64,000 nt of DNA from Paracoccus luteus (GCF_004522155.1 NZ_SDEA01000001.1:496001-560000); one strand, 5' to 3'. Counted from the first letter of the stretch, positions 29,969-39,992 are shown. A program made the numbers and translations. The notes: generated by a model not told the origin, from the sequence alone.

Positions 29969-31156
29969 ATGCGCAGCGTCTCGATACTGGGCGCGACCGG
30001 ATCGGTCGGGGAAAGCGCATTCGACCTGCTGATGCAGTCGGGCGGTCCCGCGCGCTGGCGCGTGGTGGCGCTGACCGGGGGGCGCAACGTCGCGCGGCTG
30101 GCCCAGATGGCGCGGGCGCTGGGCGCCGAACTGGCGGTGATCGCGGACGACACGCTGCTGCCCGCCCTGCGGGACGCGCTTGCCGGCACCGAAATCGAGG
30201 CGGCGGGCGGTGCGCAGGCGCTGATCGAAGCCGCCGACCGACCCGCCGACTGGGTGCTGTCGGCCATCGTCGGCGCGGCGGGGCTGGCGCCGGGCCTGCG
30301 CGTGGCCGAACGCGGCGGCGTGCTGGCGCTGGCCAACAAGGAAAGCCTGGTCGCCGCCGGTCCGCTGCTGATGGGCACGGCGGCCCGCACGGGCGCCACC
30401 ATCCTGCCGGTCGATTCGGAACATTCCGCCATATTCCAATGCCTTGATCGGAACAACATCGAAGCGGTCGAGCGCGTCACGATCACCGCGTCCGGGGGTG
30501 CGTTCCGCGACTGGCCGCTGGAACGGCTGGCCCATGCCACGGTGGCCGAGGCGTCGTGCCATCCGAACTGGACGATGGGGCAGCGCATCACCATCGACAG
30601 CGCCTCGATGTTCAACAAGGCGCTGGAAGTCATCGAGGCGCATGAGTTCTTTGCCCTGCCCGCCGGCCGCATCGCGGTGCTGGTGCATCCCGAATCCATT
30701 GTCCACGCGATGGTCAGCTATGCCGACGGCGGGACGCTGGCGCATCTGGGGCCGCCCGACATGCGCCACGCCATCGGCCACGCGCTGCACTGGCCGCGCC
30801 GGGAACCGCTGGGGCTGCCGCGGCTGGATCTGGCCGCGCTGGGCAGCCTGACGTTCCGCGCGCCGTGCGAGACGCGCTGGCCCGCGCTGGCGCTGGCGCG
30901 GCAGGTCATCGCGTCGGGCGGCGCGGCGGGCGCGGTCTTCAATGCCGCCAAGGAACAGGCGCTGGACGACTTCATCGCCGGGCGCATCCGCTTTACCGAC
31001 ATGGCGCCTGCGGTGGACCGCGCGCTGGCGGCGGCGGCGGGCCGCGCCGGGTTCGGCGCCAGCCCCGACAGCCTTGCGGCGGTGCTGGACTGGGACCGGC
31101 AGGCGCGGCGCGACGCCGCCGCGGTTCGCGGCGTGGCCGGGCAGGGCGCGGCATGA
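29969..31156 (+). CDS. dxr: 1-deoxy-D-xylulose-5-phosphate reductoisomerase
   Basis: A 395-residue enzyme of the MEP isoprenoid pathway, producing MEP with NADPH. Visible are the dinucleotide motif ILGATGSVGES, LANKESLV, the metal and substrate region VDSEHSAIFQ, and the catalytic loop SCHPNWTMGQRITID with SASMFNKALEVIEAHE. Upstream uppS uses the prenyl precursors this pathway supplies. Its TGA overlaps the rseP start. Confidence 0.97.
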   Translation: MRSVSILGATGSVGESAFDLLMQSGGPARWRVVALTGGRNVARLAQMARALGAELAVIADDTLLPALRDALAGTEIEAAGGAQALIEAADRPADWVLSAIVGAAGLAPGLRVAERGGVLALANKESLVAAGPLLMGTAARTGATILPVDSEHSAIFQCLDRNNIEAVERVTITASGGAFRDWPLERLAHATVAEASCHPNWTMGQRITIDSASMFNKALEVIEAHEFFALPAGRIAVLVHPESIVHAMVSYADGGTLAHLGPPDMRHAIGHALHWPRREPLGLPRLDLAALGSLTFRAPCETRWPALALARQVIASGGAAGAVFNAAKEQALDDFIAGRIRFTDMAPAVDRALAAAAGRAGFGASPDSLAAVLDWDRQARRDAAAVRGVAGQGAA

Positions 31157-32484
31157 TCCAGGATATCATCGCGGCGGGCGGCGGGCTGGTCTGGACCATA
31201 GCCTCGTTTGTCGTCGCGCTGTCGATCATCGTCGGCGTCCACGAATACGGCCATTACATCGTCGCCCGCTGGTCCGGCATCCGGTCCGAGGTGTTCTCGC
31301 TGGGCTTCGGCCCGCGGATCTGGGCGCGGCGCGACCGGCGGGGCACCGTCTGGCAGGTCGCGGCGATCCCGCTGGGCGGCTATGTCCGCTTTCTGGGGGA
31401 CGAGAACGCGGCCAGCGCCGGGCCGGGGCAGGCGGTCGATCCGCGCCTTGCGCGCCAGACGCTGGCCGGCGCGCCGCTGTGGGCGCGCTTTGCCACAGTG
31501 GCGGCGGGGCCGGTCTTCAACTTCGTGCTGGCGATCGCGGTCTTTGCCGGGGTCATGCTGTGGCAGGGCGTGGCGACCGACCGCATCGTGGTGGGCGGGC
31601 TTTCCCCGGCCCCGCCCGGCGTCGTCAACGAACTGCGCCCCGGCGACGAGGTGCTGGCCGTGGGCGGCCAGCCCGTCGCGGACTGGGCCGGGCTGTTCCG
31701 TCTGGCCCCCACGCTGCCGGCGGCATCCCCGCAGGACTGGACCGTGCGGCGCGACGGCGTCGAACTGACCGTCTCCGGTCCCGACCCGATGCCCGCGCGG
31801 ATTTCGGGCGTCGCGCCGCGCAGCCCGGCGGCCGCCGCCGACCTGCGCGCGGGCGACGTGATCCTGGCCATCGACGGCCAGCCGGTCACCCGGTTCGACC
31901 AGCTGCGCCCCGCGGTCGAGGCGGCGGACGGCCGTCCCGTCGTGCTGCGCGTCTGGCGCGCGGGCGCGGGCGAGGCGGACTATGCCCTTGCCCCCCGCGA
32001 ACAGGATCTGCCGGTCGCGGGCGGGTTTGAAAAACGCCTGCTGATCGGGGTCACGGGGGGCGACGGCTATGTCCAGCCCGCCACCCGCCGCGCCGGGCTG
32101 TTCGAGGCGCTGGGCGCGGGCGCGCGTCAGACCTGGGACGTGATCTGGGGCTCGCTGACCGGGCTGGTGGCGATGGTCACGGGTCAGATCGGGCGCTGCA
32201 ACCTGTCGGGCGCGATCTCGATCGCCGAGGTGGCGGGACAGGCGGCATCGACCGGAACGCATAACTTCATCTGGCTGATCGGCGTGCTGTCGGCCGGCAT
32301 CGGGTTCCTGAACCTGCTGCCGATCCCGGTGCTGGATGGGGGCCACCTTGCATTCTATACGTGGGAGGCGCTGACCGGCCGCCCGCCGTCGGACGGCGCG
32401 CTGCGCGTCCTGACGGCCGTCGGCATGGCGCTGGTGCTGACGCTGATGGTTTTCGGCCTGTCCAACGACATTCTGTGCCGCTGA
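31153..32484 (+). CDS. rseP: RIP metalloprotease RseP (site-2 protease)
   Basis: A 443-residue intramembrane zinc protease. The first helix has IVGVHEYGHYIVARWSG with the HExxH zinc motif; two PDZ domains follow (VVNELRPGDEVLAVGGQPV near residue 160 and DLRAGDVILAIDGQPV near residue 233); the last zinc ligand is in PIPVLDGGH. It cleaves anti-sigma factors and signal-peptide remnants. Adjacent to bamA, whose misassembly feeds RseP-dependent envelope stress in other bacteria. Confidence 0.95.
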   Translation: MIQDIIAAGGGLVWTIASFVVALSIIVGVHEYGHYIVARWSGIRSEVFSLGFGPRIWARRDRRGTVWQVAAIPLGGYVRFLGDENAASAGPGQAVDPRLARQTLAGAPLWARFATVAAGPVFNFVLAIAVFAGVMLWQGVATDRIVVGGLSPAPPGVVNELRPGDEVLAVGGQPVADWAGLFRLAPTLPAASPQDWTVRRDGVELTVSGPDPMPARISGVAPRSPAAAADLRAGDVILAIDGQPVTRFDQLRPAVEAADGRPVVLRVWRAGAGEADYALAPREQDLPVAGGFEKRLLIGVTGGDGYVQPATRRAGLFEALGAGARQTWDVIWGSLTGLVAMVTGQIGRCNLSGAISIAEVAGQAASTGTHNFIWLIGVLSAGIGFLNLLPIPVLDGGHLAFYTWEALTGRPPSDGALRVLTAVGMALVLTLMVFGLSNDILCR

Positions 32485-32498
32485 CCGCCGGCTTTGTT

Positions 32499-32527
32499 TT
32501 GACAGCACCGCCCCGGCGGGGTTAACC
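32499..32527 (+). promoter_or_regulatory. likely sigma70-type promoter upstream of bamA
   Basis: A perfect TTGACA box, a 17-nt spacer and TTAACC lie about 60 nt before the bamA start, inside the 102-nt rseP-bamA gap. This would let the outer-membrane genes be transcribed apart from the upstream block. The -10 box is weak. Confidence 0.5.
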
Positions 32528-32586
32528 ATTGGGCCAAACAGCGGCCGGGAAAAAACCGGCGCCACAGGCGTGCGCGAGGGGCGGCA

Positions 32587-34920
32587 ATGACGGACAGGAT
32601 TTTCGGCAGGGGCGCCGTGGCGCTGGTTTCCGCGCTGGCGCTGGCGGCGCCGGTCTGGCTGGCCGGTCCCGCGGGCGCGGCGGTCTATACCGGGGTGCAG
32701 CTGGAAGGCGCGCAGCGCGTCGATGCCGAAACGATCCTGTCGCTGGCCAACATCCGGCGCGGCGCGGACCTGTCGCTGGGCGACCTGAACGACGCCCAGC
32801 AGCGGCTGCAGCAATCGGGCCTGTTCGAGACGGTCGAGATCGTGCCGACCGGCCGGACGCTTGTCATCCGGGTGATCGAATATCCGACGATCAACGTCGT
32901 CAACTTCGAAGGCAACCGCCGGCTCAAGGACGAGCGGCTGGCCGAGATCGTGCAGTCGCAGTCGCGCCGCGTCTTTTCGCCGTCGACCGCCGAGGCGGAC
33001 GCGCAGGCCATCGCCGGCGCCTATGCCGCCGAGGGGCGGCTGGCCGCCCGCGTCGATCCGCGCGTCATCGCCCGGCCGGGCAACCAGGTCGATCTGGTGT
33101 TCGAGGTGCGCGAGGGCGCCGTGACCGAGATCGAGCGCATCGGCTTTACCGGCAACCGCGCGTTCACCGACCGCCGCCTGCGCAACGTGCTGCAGACGAA
33201 ACAGGCGGGCATCCTGCGCGCGTTCATCCGGCGCGACACCTTCGCGCCCGAACGCACGGCGCTGGACGAACAGCTGCTGACCGACTTCTACCGCTCGCGC
33301 GGGTATGCCGATTTTCGCGTCCAGGCGGTGGCCCCGGAAATCACCCGTGAACGCGACGCGTTCTTCGTCACCTTCAACATCTACGAAGGGCCGCGCTATA
33401 CGTTCGGCAACGTGGCTGTGGCCAGCGAGATCGCGGGCCTGGATGCCGCCCCCTTCCGTGCCCAGAACCGCGTGCGCCCGGGCGACGTCTATTCCCCGGC
33501 CGCCATCGAGAACACGATCAAGCGGATGGAAACGGTCGCGATCCAGCAGGGGCTGGATTTCGTCTCGATCGAGCCGCGGATCACGCGCAACCCGCGCAAC
33601 CAGACGCTTGAGCTGACCTTTGCCCTGACCCGCGGGCAGATGATCTTTGTCGAACGCATCGACATCGAGGGCAACACCACCACTCTGGACGAGGTGATCC
33701 GCCGCCAGTTCCGCACGGTCGAAGGCGACCCCTTCAACCCGCGCGAGATCCGCAACGCCGCCGAACGGCTGCGGGCGCTGGGTTATTTCGCCGACGCGCA
33801 GGTGGAAAGCCGCGAAGGGTCCAGCCAGCAGCAGGTGATCGTCGACGTCAACGTCGAGGAACAGCCGACCGGCAGCCTGGGCTTTGGCGCCAGTTATGGC
33901 GCCAGCCAGGGCGTCGGCTTCAACGCCTCGCTGCAGGAAAGCAACTTTCTGGGCCGGGGGCAGGACGTGAGCCTGGGCTTCTCGACCGCCAGCGGGTCGC
34001 AAAGCTTCAACTTCGGCTTCATCGAGCCGTATTTCCTGGGCCGCGACCTGCGGGCCAAGTTCTCGGCGTGGTATTCCACCACCGACCAGCAGAACACCAA
34101 ATACAACACCCGCAGCGCCGGGTTCTCGACCGGGATGGAGTTCCCGGTCAGCGAGAACGGCCGTCTCGAACTGCGCTACAAGCTCAGCCGCGACAACCTG
34201 CTGGACGTGCGCGAGATCGAGTTCGACCCCGAGACGGGCGACCTCGTCGGCTCGTCCCCGATCCTGTATTACGAACAGGGCGCGCGGGTCACGTCGGCGC
34301 TGGGCTATACCTACAGCTATGATTCCCGCGCGACGGGCCTGGACCCGCTGACCAGCCGCAAGCTGCGCTTTGCGCAGGATTTCGCAGGCTTGGGCGGCGA
34401 CGTGAAATCGGTCACGACGACGGTGCTGGCCGGCGTGGAAAGCCGCGCCTGGCGCGAAGAGGTGGCGCTGCGGGCCGAGATCGAGGCGGGCGCCATCGTC
34501 ATGCTGGACGACGACACCAGCCGCATCACCAACCGCTTTACGGCGAACAGCCGCATCCGGGGATTCGAGCCGAACGGCTACGGCCCCCGCGACCTTGCGG
34601 CCCCGAACGAGGACGCGCTGGGCGGCAACTATTTCTGGGCCGCCCGGGCCGAGGCGCAGTTCCCGCTGGGTCTGCCCGAGGAATACAGCATCTCGGGCGG
34701 CGTGTTCGCCGACGTCGGATCGCTGTGGAGCCTGGACCGCACCACCGGCGCGGGCGGGGTCGAGGTGGACGACGACATGCACGTCCGCGCGTCGGTCGGC
34801 GTGTCGCTGTTCTGGACGACGCCCATCGGCCCCTTGCGGTTCAACCTGTCCAAGGCCGTCCAGCAAGAGGATTATGACCTTGAACAGCCCTTCGACCTGA
34901 CGATCTCGACCCGGTTCTGA
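32587..34920 (+). CDS. bamA: outer membrane protein assembly factor BamA
   Basis: A 777-residue Omp85 protein that inserts beta-barrels into the outer membrane. A signal peptide ends near GPAGAAV; five POTRA repeats follow (for example VQLEGAQRVDAETILSLANI, INVVNFEGNRRLKDERL, IERIGFTGNRAFTDRRL); the barrel begins after about residue 400 and ends in the C-terminal signal LTISTRF with terminal Phe. The barrel's VRGF-like element appears as SRIRGFEPNGYGPRD. Its stop shares one base with the next start (TGATG). Confidence 0.97.
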   Translation: MTDRIFGRGAVALVSALALAAPVWLAGPAGAAVYTGVQLEGAQRVDAETILSLANIRRGADLSLGDLNDAQQRLQQSGLFETVEIVPTGRTLVIRVIEYPTINVVNFEGNRRLKDERLAEIVQSQSRRVFSPSTAEADAQAIAGAYAAEGRLAARVDPRVIARPGNQVDLVFEVREGAVTEIERIGFTGNRAFTDRRLRNVLQTKQAGILRAFIRRDTFAPERTALDEQLLTDFYRSRGYADFRVQAVAPEITRERDAFFVTFNIYEGPRYTFGNVAVASEIAGLDAAPFRAQNRVRPGDVYSPAAIENTIKRMETVAIQQGLDFVSIEPRITRNPRNQTLELTFALTRGQMIFVERIDIEGNTTTLDEVIRRQFRTVEGDPFNPREIRNAAERLRALGYFADAQVESREGSSQQQVIVDVNVEEQPTGSLGFGASYGASQGVGFNASLQESNFLGRGQDVSLGFSTASGSQSFNFGFIEPYFLGRDLRAKFSAWYSTTDQQNTKYNTRSAGFSTGMEFPVSENGRLELRYKLSRDNLLDVREIEFDPETGDLVGSSPILYYEQGARVTSALGYTYSYDSRATGLDPLTSRKLRFAQDFAGLGGDVKSVTTTVLAGVESRAWREEVALRAEIEAGAIVMLDDDTSRITNRFTANSRIRGFEPNGYGPRDLAAPNEDALGGNYFWAARAEAQFPLGLPEEYSISGGVFADVGSLWSLDRTTGAGGVEVDDDMHVRASVGVSLFWTTPIGPLRFNLSKAVQQEDYDLEQPFDLTISTRF

Positions 34921-36026
34921 TGCGGCCGGGGGGCAGCGGGCGAAGGGCGGGTCGCGCGGCGGGCGGTCCGGCGCGGTGGGTCTTGGCAGCCGCGCTCTGC
35001 GCCCTTGCGGTGCAGCCTGCCGCCGCGCAGACGACCGGCGCTGCGGCGGTCCCGCCCGCCGCCCAGCCGTCCGGTTCCACCCCCGCGGGCGCCCTGCGGC
35101 AGGCCGTGCTGACCGTTGATCAAGAGGCGCTTTACATCGGATCGGCCTGGGGCAGGCGCGCCCAGGCCCGGATCGAGGCGCTGAGCCTGAAGGTCTCGGC
35201 CGACAACGACCGCGCCTTTGCGGAACTAACGGCCGAGGAGGAGGCGCTGACCGCCGCCCGCGCCACGCTGGCCGCCGACGCGTTCCGCGCCCGCGCCACC
35301 GCGTTCGACGAACGGGTGACGCAGGTGCGCCGCGAACGCGAGATGGCGGCAAGGTCCGTCGCGGTCACGGCCGAGGCCGACCGCCAGCGGTTCTTTCAGG
35401 CGGCCGCGCCGGTCCTTGGCAGGGTGATGAAGGACCGCGGCGCGCTGCTGGTGCTGGACCAGCGCACGGTGCTGTTTTCGGACGCCAGCATCGACGTGAC
35501 CGCGGCGGTGATCGCCCGGCTGGATGCCGAGCTGGGCGACGGGGCGGACGACGGCGGGCGCGGCGAGGTGGATGCGGGCACAGCCGGCGACCGGCCCGCT
35601 GGTGCGACGGACGGGGCGGTGCCCGCCGCGCCACAGCCTGCGCCGGGGACCGTGCCACCGCCGGGCGCGCCGGGGACCGTGCCACCACCGGGCGCGCCGG
35701 GGACCGTGCCACCACCGGGCGCGCCCGCTGCGCCCGCTGCGCCCGCGGCGCCGGCGCCAGCAACGCCCGCGCCGCCTGCACCCGTGCCGCCTGCGCCAGC
35801 ACCGGCCACCACAGCGCCCACGTCTGCTGCACCCGCCGCGCCAGCACCAGCAATGCCTGCACCGGCCGCATCCGCTCCCACAGGGCCCGCTCCCACAGGG
35901 CCCGCACCCACAGCGCCAGCGCCCGCCGCATCCGCCGCATCGGCACCCACAGCGCCCGCGCCGCCCGCTGCCGCCCTCCCGCCGCCCCCGGCCGCTCTCC
36001 CGTCTTTGCCCGATGCACCGGGCTGA
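34920..36026 (+). CDS. OmpH/Skp-like periplasmic chaperone with Ala/Pro tail
   Basis: A 368-residue protein. After a signal peptide (cleavage near AAAQTTGA) comes a Skp-like part: [20 protein letters not shown], a charged coiled-coil of about 90 residues, and [21 protein letters not shown], all usual for OmpH. From about residue 200 the remaining 165 residues are low-complexity Ala/Pro, with three copies of APGTVPPPG and runs such as [10 protein letters not shown]. Ordinary Skp/OmpH proteins are 160-220 residues, so the tail nearly doubles it. The position after bamA fits a chaperone for barrel proteins. Confidence 0.85.
   Translation: MRPGGSGRRAGRAAGGPARWVLAAALCALAVQPAAAQTTGAAAVPPAAQPSGSTPAGALRQAVLTVDQEALYIGSAWGRRAQARIEALSLKVSADNDRAFAELTAEEEALTAARATLAADAFRARATAFDERVTQVRREREMAARSVAVTAEADRQRFFQAAAPVLGRVMKDRGALLVLDQRTVLFSDASIDVTAAVIARLDAELGDGADDGGRGEVDAGTAGDRPAGATDGAVPAAPQPAPGTVPPPGAPGTVPPPGAPGTVPPPGAPAAPAAPAAPAPATPAPPAPVPPAPAPATTAPTSAAPAAPAPAMPAPAASAPTGPAPTGPAPTAPAPAASAASAPTAPAPPAAALPPPPAALPSLPDAPG
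35640..35720 (+). repeat. three-copy 27-bp in-frame repeat in the OmpH-like gene
   Basis: Three adjacent 27-bp units (35640, 35667, 35694) each encode APGTVPPPG. They differ by one base (CCG/CCA). Being in frame, gain or loss of units would lengthen or shorten the tail without a frameshift. Confidence 0.9.
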
Positions 36027-36035
36027 TCCGCGGCG

Positions 36036-36677
36036 ATGGTGAATGGCAGCCCGCTGGCGTTGCCGGGCCAGCGCATCGGCCTGCTGGGCGGGTCGTTCGA
36101 CCCCGCCCATGCGGGCCACGTCCATATCACCGACATGGCGCTGCGCCGGTTCCGGCTGGACCGCGTGTGGTGGCTGGTCAGCCCCGGCAACCCGCTGAAG
36201 GCGCGCGGCCCCGCGCCGCTGGCCGCCCGCATCGACTGGGCGCGACGCCTGACTTGCGATCCGCGCGTCGTCGTGACCGACATCGAGGCGCGGCTGGGCA
36301 CGCGGCTGACCGCCGACACCGTCGCGGCGCTGCAGGCGCGCTGGCCCGGCGTGCGGTTCGTCTGGCTGATGGGGTCCGACAACCTGGTCCAGTTCGACCG
36401 CTGGGACCGCTGGCGCGAGATCGCCGCGCGCCTGCCCCTCGGCGTGATCGCGCGCCCCGGCACCCGGACCGCAGCCCGGTCCTCGCGCGCGGCGCGCATC
36501 ATGGCCGCCGCCCGCCTGCCCGAGGCGCAGGCAGGCCGGCTGGCGCTGGCCGCGCCGCCCGCGTGGGTGCTGATCAACGTGCCGATGTCGCCCCTGTCGT
36601 CCAGCGAAATCCGCGCCGCACGGCTGTCGGCCGCGCGCCCCGACGCCGGTGCCCCGCTGCTGGGCGTGGGCGGCTGA
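36036..36677 (+). CDS. nadD: nicotinate-nucleotide adenylyltransferase
   Basis: A 213-residue nucleotidyltransferase for NAD synthesis (NaMN to NaAD). The N-terminal [18 protein letters not shown] carries the GxFDPxHxGH motif, [11 protein letters not shown] follows, and the late [13 protein letters not shown] is the ISSTxIR-like motif. In many bacteria nadD sits with rsfS and rlmH; here it lies between the OmpH-like gene and fabZ in the envelope cluster, 9 nt after the former. Confidence 0.92.
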   Translation: MVNGSPLALPGQRIGLLGGSFDPAHAGHVHITDMALRRFRLDRVWWLVSPGNPLKARGPAPLAARIDWARRLTCDPRVVVTDIEARLGTRLTADTVAALQARWPGVRFVWLMGSDNLVQFDRWDRWREIAARLPLGVIARPGTRTAARSSRAARIMAAARLPEAQAGRLALAAPPAWVLINVPMSPLSSSEIRAARLSAARPDAGAPLLGVGG

Positions 36678-36742
36678 CGCCCTCCGCCGCTTGCCAATCG
36701 GCCGGCCCATTTGCTAGGCATGCCGAAACCCCGGAGTCCCCC

Positions 36743-37249
36743 ATGGCCGCCGAGCGCAATCCTGCCCCCGACACCTCTGCCGACCTGTCGCTGATCAAGC
36801 GGATCATCCCGCACCGCTATCCGTTCCTGCTGATCGACAAGGTCCGCGACATCGCCGCCTATGAAAGCGCCGTGGGCGTCAAATGCGTGACCGCGAACGA
36901 GCCGCATTTCCCCGGCCATTTCCCCGATGCGCCGATCATGCCGGGCGTGCTGATCGTCGAGGCGATGGCCCAGACCGCCGCCGTCGTCGTCGGCATCAGC
37001 CTGAACGTGATCGACCGGCCGCTGCTGACCTATTTCATGGGCGTCGACAACTGCAAGTTCCGCCGGATGGTCGTGCCGGGCGACGTGCTGGAACTGCACG
37101 TCACCGTCAAGCGCCCCGGCGGCAAGATCTGGAAGTTCCACGGCCGCGCCCTGGTCGATGGCCAGGTCTGCGCCGAGGCGGATTTCACCGCCATGATGCA
37201 CCTGACCGACGAGGGCGCGCCCCCGAAGGGCGGCCCGTCGGATGGCTGA
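36743..37249 (+). CDS. fabZ: 3-hydroxyacyl-ACP dehydratase FabZ
   Basis: A 168-residue hot-dog-fold dehydratase of fatty acid synthesis. [34 protein letters not shown] with catalytic His and Glu, and [14 protein letters not shown] are present. ATG at 36743 follows CCGGAG. It draws on the same hydroxyacyl-ACP pool as LpxA; the lpxA start overlaps its end by 8 nt. Confidence 0.97.
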   Translation: MAAERNPAPDTSADLSLIKRIIPHRYPFLLIDKVRDIAAYESAVGVKCVTANEPHFPGHFPDAPIMPGVLIVEAMAQTAAVVVGISLNVIDRPLLTYFMGVDNCKFRRMVVPGDVLELHVTVKRPGGKIWKFHGRALVDGQVCAEADFTAMMHLTDEGAPPKGGPSDG

Positions 37250-38030
37250 GGCGGCCGTCCATCCCCTTGCGCTGGTCGAGCCGGGGGCCGAGCTGGCGGC
37301 CGATGTCATCGTCGGCCCGTTCTGCCACGTCGGCCCCCAGGTCCGGCTGGCCGCGGGCGTGCATCTGAAAAGCCATGTCGTCGTGACCGGCGACACCGCC
37401 ATCGGCGAAGGCACGGTGATCTTTCCCTTTGCCTGCATCGGCGAGGCGCCGCAGGATCTCAAGTTCCGGGGCGAGGATACGCGGCTGGTGATTGGCGCGC
37501 GCAACCGCATCCGCGAATATGTCACGATGAACCCCGGCACCCGGGGCGGGGGCGGCGTGACCACCGTGGGCGACGACGGGCTGTTCATGGCCGGGGCCCA
37601 TGTGGCGCACGACTGCCGCATCGGCGACGGGGTGATCCTGGTCAACCACGCCTCGGTCGCGGGCCATTGCGTGCTGGGCGACGAGGTGATCGTCGGCGGG
37701 CTGTCGGGCGTGCATCAGTTCGTCCGCATCGGCCGCGGCGCGATGATCGGGGCGGTGACGATGGTGACGGCGGACGTGCTGCCCTATGGCCTGGTGCAGG
37801 GGCCGCGCGGGCATCTGGACGGGCTGAACCTCGTGGGCCTCAAGCGGCGCGGCGCGGGCCGGGCCGACATCGCGGCGCTGCGCGACCTGCTGGGCGCGCT
37901 GGGGTCGGGGTCGTTCCGCGACACCGCCCGCCGCCGCGCCGACGCCCCCGACCTGACGGGGATGGAGCGTGAGGTGCTGGACTTCATCCTCGGCCCGTCC
38001 GACCGCAGCTTTCTTGCGCCGCAGGCATGA
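37242..38030 (+). CDS. lpxA: acyl-ACP-UDP-N-acetylglucosamine O-acyltransferase
   Basis: A 262-residue left-handed beta-helix enzyme, first step of lipid A synthesis. Hexapeptide repeats run through residues 10-180 and the catalytic histidine is in [14 protein letters not shown]. The acyl-chain pocket region includes [13 protein letters not shown]. The C-terminal helices ([13 protein letters not shown]) complete the trimer. It is overlapped at both ends by fabZ and lpxI. No lpxD is present in this cluster. Confidence 0.96.
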   Translation: MAEAAVHPLALVEPGAELAADVIVGPFCHVGPQVRLAAGVHLKSHVVVTGDTAIGEGTVIFPFACIGEAPQDLKFRGEDTRLVIGARNRIREYVTMNPGTRGGGGVTTVGDDGLFMAGAHVAHDCRIGDGVILVNHASVAGHCVLGDEVIVGGLSGVHQFVRIGRGAMIGAVTMVTADVLPYGLVQGPRGHLDGLNLVGLKRRGAGRADIAALRDLLGALGSGSFRDTARRRADAPDLTGMEREVLDFILGPSDRSFLAPQA

Positions 38031-38824
38031 CCCGCACCGCCGTCATCGCCGGGCAGGGCGCGCTGGCGCCCGCCGTGGCCGCGGCGCTGGATGATCCGGT
38101 GGTGATCGCGCTGGACGGGTTCCCGCCCGCGATTCCCGCGCAGGCCTTTCGGCTGGAACGGCTGGTCCCGACGCTGGACCACCTGATCGGCCAGGGCGTG
38201 GGCCGGGTGGTCTTTGCCGGCGCCGTCCGCCGCCCGCGCCTTGACCCGGAACTGTTCGACCCGCGCACGGCGACGCTGGTGCCGCGCATCCTGTCGGCGA
38301 TGCAGTCGGGCGACGATGCCGCCCTGCGCGAGGTCATCGCCATCTTCGAGGAATGGGGCCTGCCGGTCGTCGGCGTGGACGCGATCCTGCCCGATCTGGT
38401 GCCGGGGCCTGCGGTGCTTGCGGGCCAGCCGTCCGACGCCGACCGCCGCGACGCCGACCGGGCGGCGGCGATCCTGGACGCGACCGGGGCGCTGGATCTG
38501 GGGCAGGGCTGCGTCGTGGCGCAAGGGCTGTGCCTGGCGCTGGAAACCCTGCCCGGCACCGCGGCGATGCTGGATTTCGCCGCCGCCCATCGCGGCCTGC
38601 GCGCCGATCCGCAAGGGGCGCGCGGTGTGTTCTACAAGGCGCCCAAGGCCGGGCAGGACCGGCGCATCGACCTGCCCACGCTGGGACCGGACAGCGTGGA
38701 ACAGGCCGCGCGGGCGGGGCTGGCTGGCATCGCGTGGCAGGCTGGCGGCGTCATCCTGCTGGACCGGGCCGCCGCGGTCGCCGCCGCCGAACGGGCGGGG
38801 CTGTTCCTGTGGGCGCGCGGGTGA
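38027..38824 (+). CDS. lpxI: UDP-2,3-diacylglucosamine diphosphatase LpxI
   Basis: A 265-residue enzyme that replaces LpxH in alphaproteobacteria. The N-terminal domain starts TAVIAGQGALAPAVAAAL; the C-terminal DUF1009 domain shows GQGCVVAQGLCLALETLPGT, FYKAPKAGQDRRIDLPTLGP and GLAGIAWQAGGVILLD. Position between lpxA and lpxB fits. Coupled to lpxA by an ATGA overlap. Confidence 0.93.
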   Translation: MTRTAVIAGQGALAPAVAAALDDPVVIALDGFPPAIPAQAFRLERLVPTLDHLIGQGVGRVVFAGAVRRPRLDPELFDPRTATLVPRILSAMQSGDDAALREVIAIFEEWGLPVVGVDAILPDLVPGPAVLAGQPSDADRRDADRAAAILDATGALDLGQGCVVAQGLCLALETLPGTAAMLDFAAAHRGLRADPQGARGVFYKAPKAGQDRRIDLPTLGPDSVEQAARAGLAGIAWQAGGVILLDRAAAVAAAERAGLFLWARG

Positions 38825-38831
38825 CCGGGCG

Positions 38832-39992
38832 ATGAGGGTGTTCCTTGTCGCGGGCGAGCCGTCGGGCGACAATCTTGGCGCCGCGCTGATGGCCGGGCTG
38901 CGGACGCTGGTCCCGGATGTGCGGTTCGACGGCGTCGGCGGTCCGGCGATGGCCGCGCAGGGGCTGGCCAGCCGGTTTCCCATGTCCGAGCTGAGCGTCA
39001 TGGGCATCGCCGAGGTGCTGCCGAAATACCGCCAGCTGAAACGCCGCATCGCGCAGACCGCGCAGGCGGTGGCCGAAACCGGCCCCGACGTGCTGATCAC
39101 CATCGACAGCCCCGATTTCGGCCTGCGGGTGGCGCGGCTGGTCAAGGCGGCGGCGCCGCAGGTGCGCCGCGTGCATTACGTCGCGCCCTCGGTCTGGGCG
39201 TGGCGGCCGGGACGCGCGGCGAAGATGTCGCAGGTCATCGACCACGTGCTGGCGATCCTGCCGTTCGAGCCGCCGCTGATGCGCGCCGCCGGGATGAGCT
39301 GCGATTTCGTGGGCCACCCCATCGTCGCGGAACCGCTGGCCGGGGTCGAACAGGCGGCCGCCTTTCGCGCGGCCCACGGGATCGCGCCCGGCGCGCCGCT
39401 GGTCCTGTGCCTGCCCGGATCGCGGCGGGGCGAGGTCGCGCGCCTCGGCCCCCGCTTTGACGAGGCGCTGATCCGCCTCCGCGACCGCATCCCGGAAATC
39501 CGCGTCGTGCTGCCGACCGTGCCCGGCGTGTCGGACATGGTGCGCGACATGGTGCGCCGCTGGCCGGTGCCGCCCGTCGTGGTCGAAACCGGCGCGGAAA
39601 AGCGGGCGGCGTTCGCGGGCGCGGACCTTGCGCTGGCGGCGTCCGGCACGGTCAGCCTGGAACTGGCCGCCAACCGCGTGCCGATGGTCATCGGCTATGA
39701 CATGGCGCCGCTCAGCCGCTGGCTGATCGGGATGCTGCTGAAGACCGACACGGTGACGCTGGTCAACCTGGTCAGCGAGACCCGCGCCGTCCCCGAGTTC
39801 CTGGGCCGCGCCTGCCAGCCCGGTCCGATGGCGGCCTCGCTGCATCGCCTGCTGGACGACCCCGAGGCGCGCAAGGAACAGCTGGCCGCGATGGCGCTGA
39901 CGATGGAGCGGCTGGGCCGGGGGGGCGAGCCGCCGGGCCTGCGCGCGGCGCGGTCCGTCCTTGCGGCGGCCGCGGGCGGGGTCCGCCGCTGA
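38832..39992 (+). CDS. lpxB: lipid-A-disaccharide synthase
   Basis: A 386-residue GT19 glycosyltransferase that joins UDP-diacylglucosamine and lipid X. MRVFLVAGEPSGDNLGA, DGVGGPAMAAQGL, VHYVAPSVWAWRPGRAAK, CLPGSRRGEVARL and AASGTVSLELAANRVPMVIGY are all family motifs. It ends the block that begins at pyrH. The 167-nt gap to ridA shows no clear terminator. Confidence 0.96.
   Translation: MRVFLVAGEPSGDNLGAALMAGLRTLVPDVRFDGVGGPAMAAQGLASRFPMSELSVMGIAEVLPKYRQLKRRIAQTAQAVAETGPDVLITIDSPDFGLRVARLVKAAAPQVRRVHYVAPSVWAWRPGRAAKMSQVIDHVLAILPFEPPLMRAAGMSCDFVGHPIVAEPLAGVEQAAAFRAAHGIAPGAPLVLCLPGSRRGEVARLGPRFDEALIRLRDRIPEIRVVLPTVPGVSDMVRDMVRRWPVPPVVVETGAEKRAAFAGADLALAASGTVSLELAANRVPMVIGYDMAPLSRWLIGMLLKTDTVTLVNLVSETRAVPEFLGRACQPGPMAASLHRLLDDPEARKEQLAAMALTMERLGRGGEPPGLRAARSVLAAAAGGVRR

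Noticed and set aside
30718-35352. Very long open frame (over 1500 codons) antisense to dxr, rseP, bamA and the OmpH-like gene
   Set aside because: High-GC coding DNA leaves the opposite strand open. The product is Arg/Gly/His-rich low-complexity with no domains, and the sense genes are certain.
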